This document shows, one piece after another, positions 1 through 12,100 of a DNA stretch of 64,000 nt; position 1 is the stretch's first letter; each line of letters opens with the position of its first letter. Origin of the DNA: Maniola hyperantus (taxonomy: Eukaryota; Arthropoda; Insecta; Lepidoptera; Nymphalidae). Position numbers and translations under genes: made by a program. The stretch lies in assembly GCF_902806685.2 (NCBI RefSeq), contig NC_048539.1:14920378-14984377 (forward strand). Reading direction: 5' to 3'. The notes under the pieces are model-generated. The model searched no databases. It worked only from the letters and a program-made list of their open reading frames with translations, and had not been told where the DNA came from.

Positions 1-192
1 GCTGATAATTTTTTTAGGGGTGTTTGATCTCTATGGTTTTGATGTACTATATACGGACGCCAAATAAACTTGTCACTACACGACACTAGATGGCTGCTCT
101 AGGCTCTAAAATTTAAACCCAACCAGAACCAAACCAACTAAAAATCTCAAATGTACCAATGCGTAGTTACGACGACAATTATTCTGTGAGTA

Positions 193-426
193 TCAATTAT
201 TGTTTTCCGCTTTGATTGAACCAATATTATATCTACACTTATAAGTTATAATACACGACCATACACGACAGTCTTGCCACTTGACAATCACTCTATAGTG
301 TCCATGTGTGTTTACCAATGGTTCCTCCGCGACACCGAGTTGCAAATCTTCGGTGTCGCTCAGTGCCGCTTCGCTGCCATCATAAATTGCTTGTCGCTTG
401 TCGTGTAAATTAAATGCTATTGACAT
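193..426 (-). CDS. Small open frame of unknown function (weak candidate exon)
   Basis: It runs from ATG at 426 with 77 codons and reads MSIAFNLHDKRQAIYDG, then an acidic stretch (SEAALSDTEDLQ) and HYRVIVKWQDCR. Codon use in the first 55 residues is less AT-biased than the surroundings, and possible donor GT dinucleotides occur after KWQDCR. I do not recognise it. It could be a fragment of a transposon protein, an exon of a neighbouring gene, or chance. It lies 3' of HR4 on the same strand. Confidence 0.2.
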   Translation of the reverse strand: MSIAFNLHDKRQAIYDGSEAALSDTEDLQLGVAEEPLVNTHGHYRVIVKWQDCRVWSCIITYKCRYNIGSIKAENNN

Positions 427-479
427 ATAGGTATCAATATTTGTGTCCAGGTGTCAATGTCGTAGTGTATACCAAGCTA

Positions 480-700
480 CATCATCATCAATCGTCGCGC
501 CGGCTCACTAAAGAGCATGGGTCTCCTCTCAGAGTGAGAATGGTTTTGGTCACTTTGCTTGTGCTGTAAGACAGGTTCGTGTCAAATTTCATGATTCTAG
601 GTCAACGGGAAGTACCCAATAGATTTTGATACCCATCACCGGTCTTGATAGACACGACAGATATACAGACAGACTACGAACTTATTGGGTTTATACTTTA
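480..700. repeat. Composite fragment: SINE tail and R1 repeat piece
   Basis: 480-545 is a minus-oriented piece of the GAT-tailed SINE family (atcatcatcaatcg..., ggtctcctctcagagtgag). 588-620 matches the inner block of the R1 repeat (catgattctaggtcaacggg), followed by degenerate GACA units. Confidence 0.6.
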
Positions 701-3700
701 TAGCAAAAATAAAAGGCATAATATTTCACATACATTTTATTCTCTTAAGTTATTAACCATTGATTTCCAAGAGTACAACTAAAAAACAAATTAAAGTACA
801 AACACGTTATGCATCGCTAACTAAACACAACTGTAGGTAACTTCTCTTGGCAAACCAGTTCATCCATTGACTAACATAACACCCGGCGCACCACGAACGA
901 GACGTATAAACCGATACAAATATCAGAATCATCATCAATACAAACATTGTATACTAACTTGGTCAAAATGTATAACAACAGCCTTCATCCAACATACAGT
1001 GTGATTGACTAAGTGTAAACCCTAACTGGAGCGAACCCAACTAAATGTAATGCACACTCAGTCACTCTGAACTTAATGAAATCTATGTCATAATCTATTG
1101 ATACCTTGAGGCACTTTTGAGACTGCGTGGTAGATAACAATAACTTGACGGTCGCTTTTTAAACATAAACGGTACCATAATTTTATTTAGACCCCAAATC
1201 ATCAATACAAGCGAAACGTGTTTGTGAAATCGTAACAAAAACACGAAGTAACTTGTAGAATAGATATCCAATATAGATATATATGTATTTTATATACTTA
1301 GATTTCAAATATCCATCTTTGACATTACATTACATACAACAAACACTCATCAACGTTTCGAAATATATATTCTCTTACGGATTTACACTCATTTATTTTT
1401 ATAACTATATTTAAATTACAGCATCTACTGTACACAGATCGACCCTACTTCAATCCGAAGTATAAGAAACGCAAGTTTTTACACAACAAATCTTATGCTT
1501 AGAATGTGAAAATATTTCGTCACGATATGGACTGTAAAGAAAGTGTGAAATGCATTAAGTTCAAGTTACACCCTTAAAAATATATTAACATTATTACTGT
1601 TTATTTATTACTATTACATATCAGTCAAAATATTTTCGCGATATCCGAACTAAATAATAGGTCTACGATAAATGGCCGACTTCCGAAACACTTGATGTAA
1701 GATGGTATGAAAATGTTCAGGTTTGTACACACTATTAAGTGGTAGTTAGTTTACATAGTTGGTTATTAATAACATCTTAATTCTTAAAGTATTCTGAAGT
1801 CGAAACCATCAGTAGAGTAGTCCATTAGTTTATAATTTTATACTATCAGAACATTGAGACCAACGACTATAAATATAATATCCAAATCAGTACTTAAGCA
1901 GAAAAGTTTTTGCGATCTAACGATATTAGCGGCAAATAATTCACGTGATAGTACGGAGAAATGAAAGTTCACCAATAGAGCAGCTTTGAAATTAGGAGAG
2001 CAACGAAAAGCGAATGGCTACTTTACACGTAGTTTAGTTTTTATTTACAAATAATTGTAATAGCCTCAGTGGGCTTTTCGTTTACTATTCTAATTAGGTA
2101 CTCGCCAGTAATGCGCCAATTTCCTCGTTACTCACTAACAATACTATCCTTTGTACAACGCCAATAACATCCTTACAAGCTAGATTTTACCTTTGATACT
2201 TTGCCGTTAGTTTCGCCTTAACTATGCTATTAACAAAATAAGTGTCAATATTACTTACATAGACATTATCGTTAACACATTAGTAGAACGATACACGACT
2301 CGCGGTTAAAGTTAAACTTACTATTTCCGTCATACACGATTAAAAATCTATAAAGGCATCTTTACCTCAGACTTTAAATTTAACACCTTCGTTTTGATGG
2401 TGTTTATATCGACTAATTTATTATAATTTAAGTTAGATATAATAATTGAATAAATAAATATTATATGAAGTTTGAAACCCAATAAATTATCAGTAGGTTT
2501 AGCCTACTTTGGGGCGTGCGCTTATCAAAGAGTAATAATGAATTTATTACACACGTCGAATTAAAAAACGCGACGCGCAATTTTTAAATAAACTATCACT
2601 GTTTATCACAAACAACTAATATTTTCACGAATGTTATTAACTTAATAAAACATAATATATAACAAAATTATTTTAAAATCTATTTAGGCATTTAATGGCA
2701 GTGTCGTAACCGGTTGTTTTGGAACTAATTATAATGTACAAAACGCTATAGTATCCACTAAAACTTAACAGCTAATGGTAACGCAATGAGGAACGGACAC
2801 GTCTCGCTCATTCAGGTAACAGGATCAATTAGACGATTACAAAACATTTTGTAATATCGATTGATTTTTATGCTACTATTATAAAGCTCCCAAGAATAGA
2901 CAGCTCATGTGTTTTACTGTAGTCCGTATTATATTTTACAATTGACGAGGCTGCCGTGATATTATTGTGTTGTTAACACATATTTTTTATTTCAGTCAGA
3001 AAAATGAAATCTTTTTCGGATTCATAATTACATGTTTGGACTTTGGAGTACGTGGATTTTAACTTGACTTTTGCGAAAGATTATATAAGATTCATTTGAG
3101 AACTGTGTATTTAATATATTGTATTGTAACCACAGATAAGTGAATATCTGTGATTGTAACAGATCAATGCAATCTAAACATTATATTATTGTTATTTATT
3201 TTTCTCTGAATGTTTGTCCTGTATAAATAAAAAATCCTGTGTTAGAAAAACTGCAAGCCAGTGGCTAGTGTCAGTTATCACAAGTGTTACCCTTTAGATA
3301 AAATATAATTTAAGTCACTGGAGAAATACACATATTTAAATAACATCAATAGTCATTTAACGGGGTACGGAAATATAAATACAAAAAAACGGGTCGAATT
3401 GAGAACCACTTTCTTTTTGGAACTAACTATAATTCTTTTAAAGCTATAACTACATTATAGCTATTGAGTGTTATTTAAATACAGTAGTTACTGTGGTAGT
3501 CGTATCAAAATATATACGTATATATAAAGAATACTTTTATCCGAAAAATCTGCGATGCAGCCAAGGCTACGCCACTGGATAAAGTAATGTATGTATTAAA
3601 AAGTTTATTGAAATTGATATTTATTAGATCTAAGGTGTGAATAATAATAATTAATAAACCTAAGTCCTTAGAACGAACTTTTTGGTTGTAATTGCTTACA

Positions 3701-5880
3701 TTTTTAATTTGACATTATTCGTCATTTCTAATCTAATGGTAACTGTTCACCGTTGCTGGAACGTTTACAATTAATTTATATAACATTAACGAGTAAAAGC
3801 TTGTATACACCTCGCGATCTTTCACAGCTTTCAAACGCTGTAATAGCAGTATACTACAATGAGTTGCTTATATGCTTAATGCTTTACATTTGATAAAAAC
3901 AATTGTTTTGGTAAATGTTTACATCATATACTGTATGTATTTTGGGATCATATCTGTTAATCATGTGTGCTTTTAAATAATTTGTGATGCAATGTATCTA
4001 AAATGTTTGAATTTTATGATATTTTTTTCACTGGATCTTAGGTAAGAATAATGTACCTTTGTGATGTTTTAATATTTGAAAATGTATATAAATTGTAAAA
4101 GTTATTACAGTACAAGAAATATTTATACTATTATAGTTGAATTCTAGTTTTTTTAAGCTAATAAAATTTTTGATAAAAAATCGCGCTGTGTATACGAACC
4201 ATAATATCATTGCTATCAAAGATAATAACATTTAAGTAGGCAGTGGTTAAAGACAGTGACGTAGTTAGTTAATCAGTTTGTTACTTACAATTAATGGCTA
4301 TTTAAGACTAAATGTTTACAATGATTTATTACTAATGTGTGTTAATATGATGTTATGTACTTACCAGGTGATGTCGAGTAATGTTATTATATGAATTAGT
4401 TAATGTTAAGTTTTGGTCAAGACTACTAAGTCAGCGGTAAATGAAGATGAAATTAAATTAAATGTGTGATACTCAGAGTTGGATTCTTTTTTTTGAAACT
4501 TTTTGAAACGGGCGGTACATACTGACAATAATTACATATTTAGAATTGAATTGAATGAAATAAATACATAAACCCCAGAGGAAATACACCTTATCTATTT
4601 ATTTAAATTATTACTTATATTGTTTTAACAAAAAATATACGTGTTTAATAATATCTTCACTAGCAATCGAATTGAATCCAACTCAGATGATAAAATATAA
4701 AGCATCACTATTAATAGTTCAAGGAATGCTACGGTGCTTAACGTTGATCAATTTACCTGATTGTTCATCTGGCATCGTTAAAAAAATAATTTAAACAAAT
4801 GTTTTTGCCTATATTGCACACGGGATACAATTAATAATTCATAGCGGTAAAATAGCCACGCAGTCTTCGACTAATGTACTTGTTACAATTTTGTTACATA
4901 CTCGTTAAACCAAGACAAGAAACTGATGTAAAAATTACTGAATAATGTGACTTGAGAGATAATAACGATAAGATACGGATGTCTGATGAAAATTAATGGA
5001 ATTGAGCATAAATTACACTTGAACACATCAAAGGAAGCAAAATATAACACGATAAGTAAATCTTTGAACCGTCTCCAACCAAAGCATCCGTTCTTCAAGC
5101 GAAAGACACTTCAAGAATTTACGAGATGCGCGTACCTACTAGAAACACGCCTCTACTGGTTACTTAAATCTACTTAGACCAGAGTAAAGTAAGTTTTAGA
5201 ACGACAATATATGCACAAGTGTCTTGCGAAATATTGGCAATAAAAATGCATAAGTTGTGACTATAGAAACTAGCGCGAATCCGCGCTACGACATAATAGC
5301 GTAAAAACAGTACAGTTGTATACAAGCAGTCTTGGTAAACACTGAGAGTAGGTACTTAGTGCTACTTACAATACGAACAAGTCAAGGTATAAAATAAAAT
5401 TAAAAATCCTCGATATTACACGCCAGCGACAAGTCTACCGGTTTAACCCTACACGATATAAAATGCAAACTAAAACAGCAATATTTCATTTACAACTCTC
5501 TCTATAAACAACGAGCTTAACTACAATTCTAACTAGAAAAATTATATTCTATATTTACAGAAATAATATATTATGCGATCTCCGACTGACGAATTTAATA
5601 GTAACATAATTATATATTTTACTCTATCAATAACACTAAGTAGTGTACACTACCACGTATAAAACACGCATCCGAGTCCCTGGTTCTAATTAAATAATAG
5701 CTAGTTTTAATTATAAATCAGTCTGTCAATTGGGACGTTTTATTTCCTCTAATAAACAATAAGCCAATACACACATCGATTCAACAAGGGTAGATATAAC
5801 GTACCGCACTATCCTCGCACTCTGCTTATCACTCATTGCAAAAGTTTCTCAGTTCTCACTAGAGTCCTCGCACTAGGCGA
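700..5880 (-). other. Repeat-poor AT-rich stretch downstream of HR4 (possible long 3' UTR)
   Basis: Apart from microsatellite-like AT runs I see none of the interspersed families that crowd the rest of the window, and no convincing coding exon on either strand. It begins just beyond the proximal poly(A) signal and ends at a composite repeat fragment near 480-700. Absence of insertions over about 5 kb is compatible with a conserved extended 3' UTR or regulatory DNA (inference). Confidence 0.35.
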
Positions 5881-5952
5881 ACGCTCAGCGCGCGCGTCCT
5901 GTCCCCGCAGCCGGGTCGGTGGTGGCCCAGGGCGCCTCATTCATTCCAAGTG

Positions 5953-5958
5953 TTTATT
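5953..5958 (-). terminator. Proximal poly(A) signal of HR4
   Basis: AATAAA on the minus strand, inside ATCGACAATAAACACTTGG, about 145 nt after the HR4 stop codon. It could define a short 3' UTR. Further AATAAA words occur downstream (for example 736-741), so longer transcripts are possible. Confidence 0.5.
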
Positions 5959-6101
5959 GTCGATGCCCGACGGCGGTGCTGGGCGGTGAACACAGGGCGG
6001 TGCAGTCAAGTGACGAGGGCGGTGCACGGGCGCGGTGCGGGTTGCGGGCGGGGGGTCTGTCGCTCGTACATCGAGAACTAGACACCCTGCTGCGCCATGT
6101 A

Positions 6102-6182
6102 CTATCTGATCTCCGCCGAGTTCAGCACGAATGGTACGTAGAACATTTTACTCTCTAGTAACAGGTTCGCCGCCGCTTGAAT
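6102..6182 (-). CDS. HR4: HR4 exon 8, C-terminus and stop
   Basis: After ctttcag the exon reads IQAAANLLLESK, then MFYVPFVLNSAEIR and TAG (6104-6102). This is the C-terminal helix of HR4, which corresponds to the AF-2 position but lacks the usual acidic activation core. It has 27 codons including the stop. It overlaps a GC-rich stretch (5880-6120) that continues into the 3' UTR. Confidence 0.93.
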   Translation of the reverse strand: MQAAANLLLESKMFYVPFVLNSAEIR

Positions 6183-9065
6183 CTGAAAGTGCACGTCGTG
6201 AGTCAGTACTCTAATGTTTCGCTTTCGGTTTCAAATGCTCTTGCTTACTTTCTACACGAACTGGTTTACAATTATGTATTGTATTGTACTTTAGAAATGG
6301 ATTATTTTGATAGCATTTTGATGTTTAATAACCAACTTATTCTCTTTCTATTTTCAAAATATATTACGAACATTACGTAAATGTAATACATGTATATTCA
6401 AAATGTATGTAAATTTAGGTATGAGTGTGGGAATAATATTATAGGTAACTCTTCGCGACTTCGTTCAGCGAAAATACTAATCCTTTTTATTCCCTATCCC
6501 GTGGGAATTTTGGACAATTCGGTCTTATTCCTTGTCCACATTATAAAGGGAACCTCTGTGCAACATTTCAGCTTTCTAGGTTTGGACTTTGGGCTGGGTA
6601 TAGATGAGTCAGTAAGTGAATCGCGACTTTTCTATCCATTCTAATATAACAAATGCGAAAGTGTCCGTCTATCTATCTGCTAGCTTTTCACGACCCAAAA
6701 GTTCAACCGATTTTGATGAACTTGGTACAGAGTTATAGCTTACATCTCGGGAAAGGACATAGGAGATGCTTTTTATCCCGGAAAATTAAAAACCTAAATC
6801 CACGCGGGTGAAGTCGCGGACATCTAGTATGTTATATTTTAAGATATACCAAAATTTGATATATTTTAGTATATCTAAAAATATATTTATTTTAATTATT
6901 CAGAGATCTATTCACTTATTCATATCATAACTTAGATGTTGATAAAAGTCATGTCTACCTCGGGTATCCTCGCGAACAGCTCTTGCAACCTCCCGGGATG
7001 GTGGGGCGCGGCATGCTCTAGGTAGCTGCGCAGAACTTGCACGTATCTATCTTGAATACTCTCTAACTCCACTTCTGAAAAGAATAAACCATTTTAAAAC
7101 TGACAATGATGCAGCTTACTTTAGTCTACCCTGTCAAACGAACCACGTTTTTTGTCCATGGCAAAATATTGCAATTTAGGTGTGAACTGTGAAGGTGAGT
7201 TGTTATCAAATTCTTAGACATTAATGCAGTTTTATTCAGGCTTTTAAAAACACATGAAGCCAATAAATTATGAAAATAACATGAACCAATAAATTATAGT
7301 TTTTGAAATAGGTAGTAAGATTCAATGGGGCTAATTCCTTTGTACACAATCTCTAAACTAAACTAAAATGGCACGTCTAAATCTATTGCTATCCCTTTCA
7401 TAATGTTGCTTGCGGAAAAGGATAGCACTAGATTTAGACCTGTTAATTTAGTTTAGTTTAGAGATTGTGTACAAGAGAATCGGCCCCACTGTTTAGGTAA
7501 CCTAATATTAAGTAAACCACAAACCGTTGAACGATGAACCAGAGAAGATAGTTTACATTAAAGAAAAAAATTAGTCAGGGAATAAGTTATTTATCTTGAT
7601 TTTTAACAAAATGCGTACCTACTTGTAAATATAGGTGTATGACTAAGCTAAGCTGATTCCTCCGATTTTTTTCAGTGATTAGTTTTCCTACTCGTCCACA
7701 GATGGCGATGAAAGGCGCAGCTGCGGCGCGGCCTAGCAATAGCGTAGAGCGCGCGGTGCGGTGATGACGTCACGCGCTCAGTAGGTCACTCCGATAGCGG
7801 GGCAACGACCGCGGCTAGCCGTTGACCTCCGCTCGAGCGCGTTCGCGTCCTCAACCGCTGTTGCCGTCCCGCTCGCACGCGCTTCACGATATTGTACGCA
7901 TTACGTATGCTCATACCAATTACAAATTAATACCAGTTATAACTTTTCGCTCTCGGTCAATAATGCATACCTACTTGTATTTTATTAATAGCTGAATACA
8001 GATTTAATTTTACTAACTATCAGAAGAAAGCCTTTTTTTGCTTTGAATCGCTTTTCTGTGTAGCAACAAATTATTATTTATAGAAGAAACTTACATGGAA
8101 ATTTTATTGAACATATTTGAAGATTTAAACTTTAGATTTTAAATATATCAGCTTTATTTCGATAGGAAAGGGCATTGTAAAAGTTTATTGGACTAAAGGT
8201 CTTGTTGCATGACACGCGGTTAAAGTTACATCACGTACCGTTACCGTTATACTTTGACCGTCAATAAAAGCAATATAAGTTATACAAGTCAGGGTTTAAG
8301 ATCAAAGTTTGACATTTAACCTTAATCATGGAGGTACCTATAACACCACACAAGCACGTTGTCTTTTTACATGGAGGTTTCATGGAGGTTACATGAAGGT
8401 TTTTAAGACCTGGAGGTGCCTGGAGAGTGGTATAGGCTACTTTTTATCCCGGAAAATCAAAGTACAGTACGCGGCCAAAAGTGATGAACATCGATCTTTA
8501 GAAGGAGATAGCAGATTTGTAGAGCACTGTCTCGGTCGTTGAGACCGACAAAACGTCATAAGGGTATGAATGACAGAGACAACGCTCTTCAAACCTGAAA
8601 TGTCATTCTAAAGGAAGGTTCATCATTTTCGGCCGCGTACTGTATTCCCACGGGATTTGGGACTAAATCCACGCGGACGAAATCTCGGGCATCTGCTAAT
8701 TAAAGCATACCTAATTAAAAAACCGGCCAAGTGCGAGTCAGGCTCGCGCAATGAGGGTTCCGTACTACAGTCGTATTTTTCGACATTATGCACGATAATG
8801 CAAAAACTATGATGCATGAAAATAAATAAAAATCTGTTTTAGAATGTACAGGTGAAGACCTTTCATATGATACCCCACTTGATATAGTCACTCACTTCGA
8901 AATTATTATTATTAGTTCATGACCACAATTTAATTTTTTTTGTGTGATTTAACCCTAAATTCACGGTTTTCAGATTTTTCCCCAAATGTCAGCTATAAGT
9001 TCTACCTACCTGCCAAATTTCATGATTCTAGGTCAACGGAAAGTACCCTGTAGGTTTCTTGACAG

Positions 9066-9109
<44 letters not shown>

Positions 9110-12100
9110 CAAAGTGATCCTATAAGGGTTTCGTTTTTCCTTTTGAGGTACGGAACCCTAAAAACCTGAATCGATTAAAATTGTCAACACCTACCTAACT
9201 GTTAACACCTAGTCAAGTGTAAGTACATGTTACGTAAGCGCCAGCGGGACGAGCGAGGTAGCGACTAATCAGTTTTTTCGCCGCAAGCGCGCGGCAAAAG
9301 AGAAAGTTCGCTTCCGCCTCGCTTTTCGCTGAGAGTGAAATGCTGTCCCGTTACAACTGACGTAACCAACTGCCAACTACACGGACCGCGTTGCAGCTCT
9401 CCACTACGTAAAGCGATAAATCACAGGTACAACAACCTACAAGTATTTTACATCGCGATTGAACTTTTAACCTTTTGTTTCTAACAAGCTAATTAAAATT
9501 TGAACCACATATATCTGTAGGTACTATACATACTAATTAGTAATTACTGTTATACAAGCGAAAGTGTGACCGATTTTCAGCAGATTTAGCTTGCACCGTT
9601 TTTTTTAGTGCTACAGGCGGGGTTTGAACCGTCGACCTTTCGGTTTTCAGTCCACTCCATTACCTGTTGAGCTATTGGGGCCGATTCTCTTGTACACAAT
9701 CTCTAAACTAAACTAAATTAACAGGTCTAAATTTAGTGCCATCCTTTTCCCCAAGCAACATTATGAAAGGGATCGGATAGCATTAGATTTAGACATGCTA
9801 TTTTAGTTTAGTTTAGAGATTGTGTACAATGGAATTAGCCACATTGAGGCTCTAAACTTACTTTTTATCCCGGAAAATTGAAGAGTTCTCAAGCTATTTT
9901 TACCCGACTACGGCAAAGCCAAAAGGAAGGGTTATGATTTTGGCAGTCTATGTATGTATCTATGTGTGTCCCACTGTAGCGGCTTCACTACTCGGCCGAT
10001 TTTGATGAATGAGGTGTCATTGATTCGTTGTTATGGTCTGGGTGACCATAGGCTACATTTTATGCGAACAAAATTGATCTGACGGATGTTTTTCTTTAAA
10101 TTATTTATCATGGTTTTTTTTTTTATTATTCTCTTTAATAATGAATTCTATCCCCATAAACTACCGCTATACAAAAAATCACAACATTTTATTACTATAG
10201 TCCAAGACCCTTTTCTTTACTTTAGTTTACATGAAAAAAATCAGGATACTATCACAGGCAGGGCTGTGGTCGAATAACCCTTCGCAATACCTAACCGGCA
10301 CCATAGCACAAATTGTGACAGATTCTCAGTGGTTCTATTAATTGTTTCGGCAAATACCGATTACCGATTTAAAATACCGTAACGTATACCTATTACCCAA
10401 CTAACATGAACGTAATAATATATTGTCTCCACACACATACCAACACTCACCTACATATAAATACATACACACACACACACAAGCGCTCACAAAACCGCGG
10501 AACCATTGCGCAAGCGTTTTCCATTTCACCTCGTAAACACTCTGTTCACTGTAGTTATAACCATCTCACTTGACTATACTACTTTCATTCTTATATCAGT
10601 TGTATTATGTACTAGATGATGTCCGCGACTTTGTACGCGTGGATTTCGGTTTTTAAAAATCCCGTGGGAACTCTTTAATTTTCCGGGATAAAAAGTAGCC
10701 TATGTCCTTCCCCGGGATGTAAGCTAACTCTGTACCAAATTTCGTCGAAATCGTTTAAATTGTTGGGCCGTGAAAAGCTAGCAGACAGACAGACACACTT
10801 TCGCATTTATAATATTAAGTATGGATTGATTTTTCTAACTATGATACAGAAGAGAGTAGTGATATTTAATCAGTTAATCTGAATAATACAAAATACATCT
10901 AAATATATAAAAGAAAAAGCTGACTGACTGACTGACAGATCTACCAACGGACAGCTCAAACTACTGGACGTATCAGGCTGAAATTTGAAATGCAGACTAC
11001 GTTATGATGTAGACATCCGCTAAGAAAGGAATTTTGAAAATTCAACCCAAAAGGGGAGTAAAGTAGGGATTTGAAAATATTGTAGTCCACGCGGACGAAG
11101 TCGCGAGCATAAGCTAGTTATACATAAAATAAAAATAAAAATATATCGTCATAATGACAGACGAGTACCTATAAGGTTCTAATGAAGTATAAAAGGGTTA
11201 CCACTTACAAAGTAAATAATAATTATTTCTGTATATTCTTTGGTTAGTAACCTAAGTCGTTATTGCCTATAAAGCCTATGAAAGTTATTAAATCTTCTGA
11301 TTTGATTATAACATATTCAGATGATATTATGGATACTAGTTTTCTAAGATAAACTGTTTCATGCGACTTATGCCGTGCTGTGAAAAATAGCTTCTCAAGT
11401 TCTGCGCGATAGTAAAACGTAGTAGTACCTACGATAGTAAAAAAAAGTGCATGGGTATAGACAAAGACCTGGAGAGTCACATAGGCTATTTTTTATGCCA
11501 GAGAACCAAGGAGTTCCCACGGGATTTTTAAAAACCTAATTCCACGCGGACGAAGTCGCGGGCATCATCTAGTGCATAATACAACTCATATAAGAATGAA
11601 AGTAGTATTAGTCAAGTGAGATGGTTATAACCACAGTGACTAAATAAATGCAAAAGACGCTTACGCACACATTTTAGTACTAAATTTTCAAACGCAACGC
11701 AACGTCAAAGTGCGTTTCGTTTCAGAAACAGTGTAATTATAACGTGCACGGTGAAAATAATTTTCGAGCGATGTGTGTGTGCGTGCGGCTGACCTACTTA
11801 CACCATCGATAACGCAGATGTCATGTTTTTCCTGCACTAGCTACGGACGCCTTTGAACATGGACTCGAAACTTTTCTTACACTTTATGAAATAAATACCT
11901 ACGTAGATATGATATTTTTATATGAGACTAGCTTATTCCCGCGACTTCGCGTGGACTACACAAATTTCAAACCCCTATTTTCCCCCTCTTAGGGGTTGAA
12001 TTTTCAAAAATCCTCTCTTAGCGGATGCCTACGTCATAATAGCTACCTGCATGCCAAATTTCAGCCCGATTCGTCCAGTAATTTGAGCTGTGCGTTGATA

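Noticed and set aside
8309..8542. 77-codon plus-strand frame
   Set aside because: It spans a Helitron-like fragment and the start of the mariner-like MITE; no coding signal.
9059..9107. CRISPR-like or regulatory tandem array
   Set aside because: It is a GACA microsatellite within the R1 repeat, without spacers.
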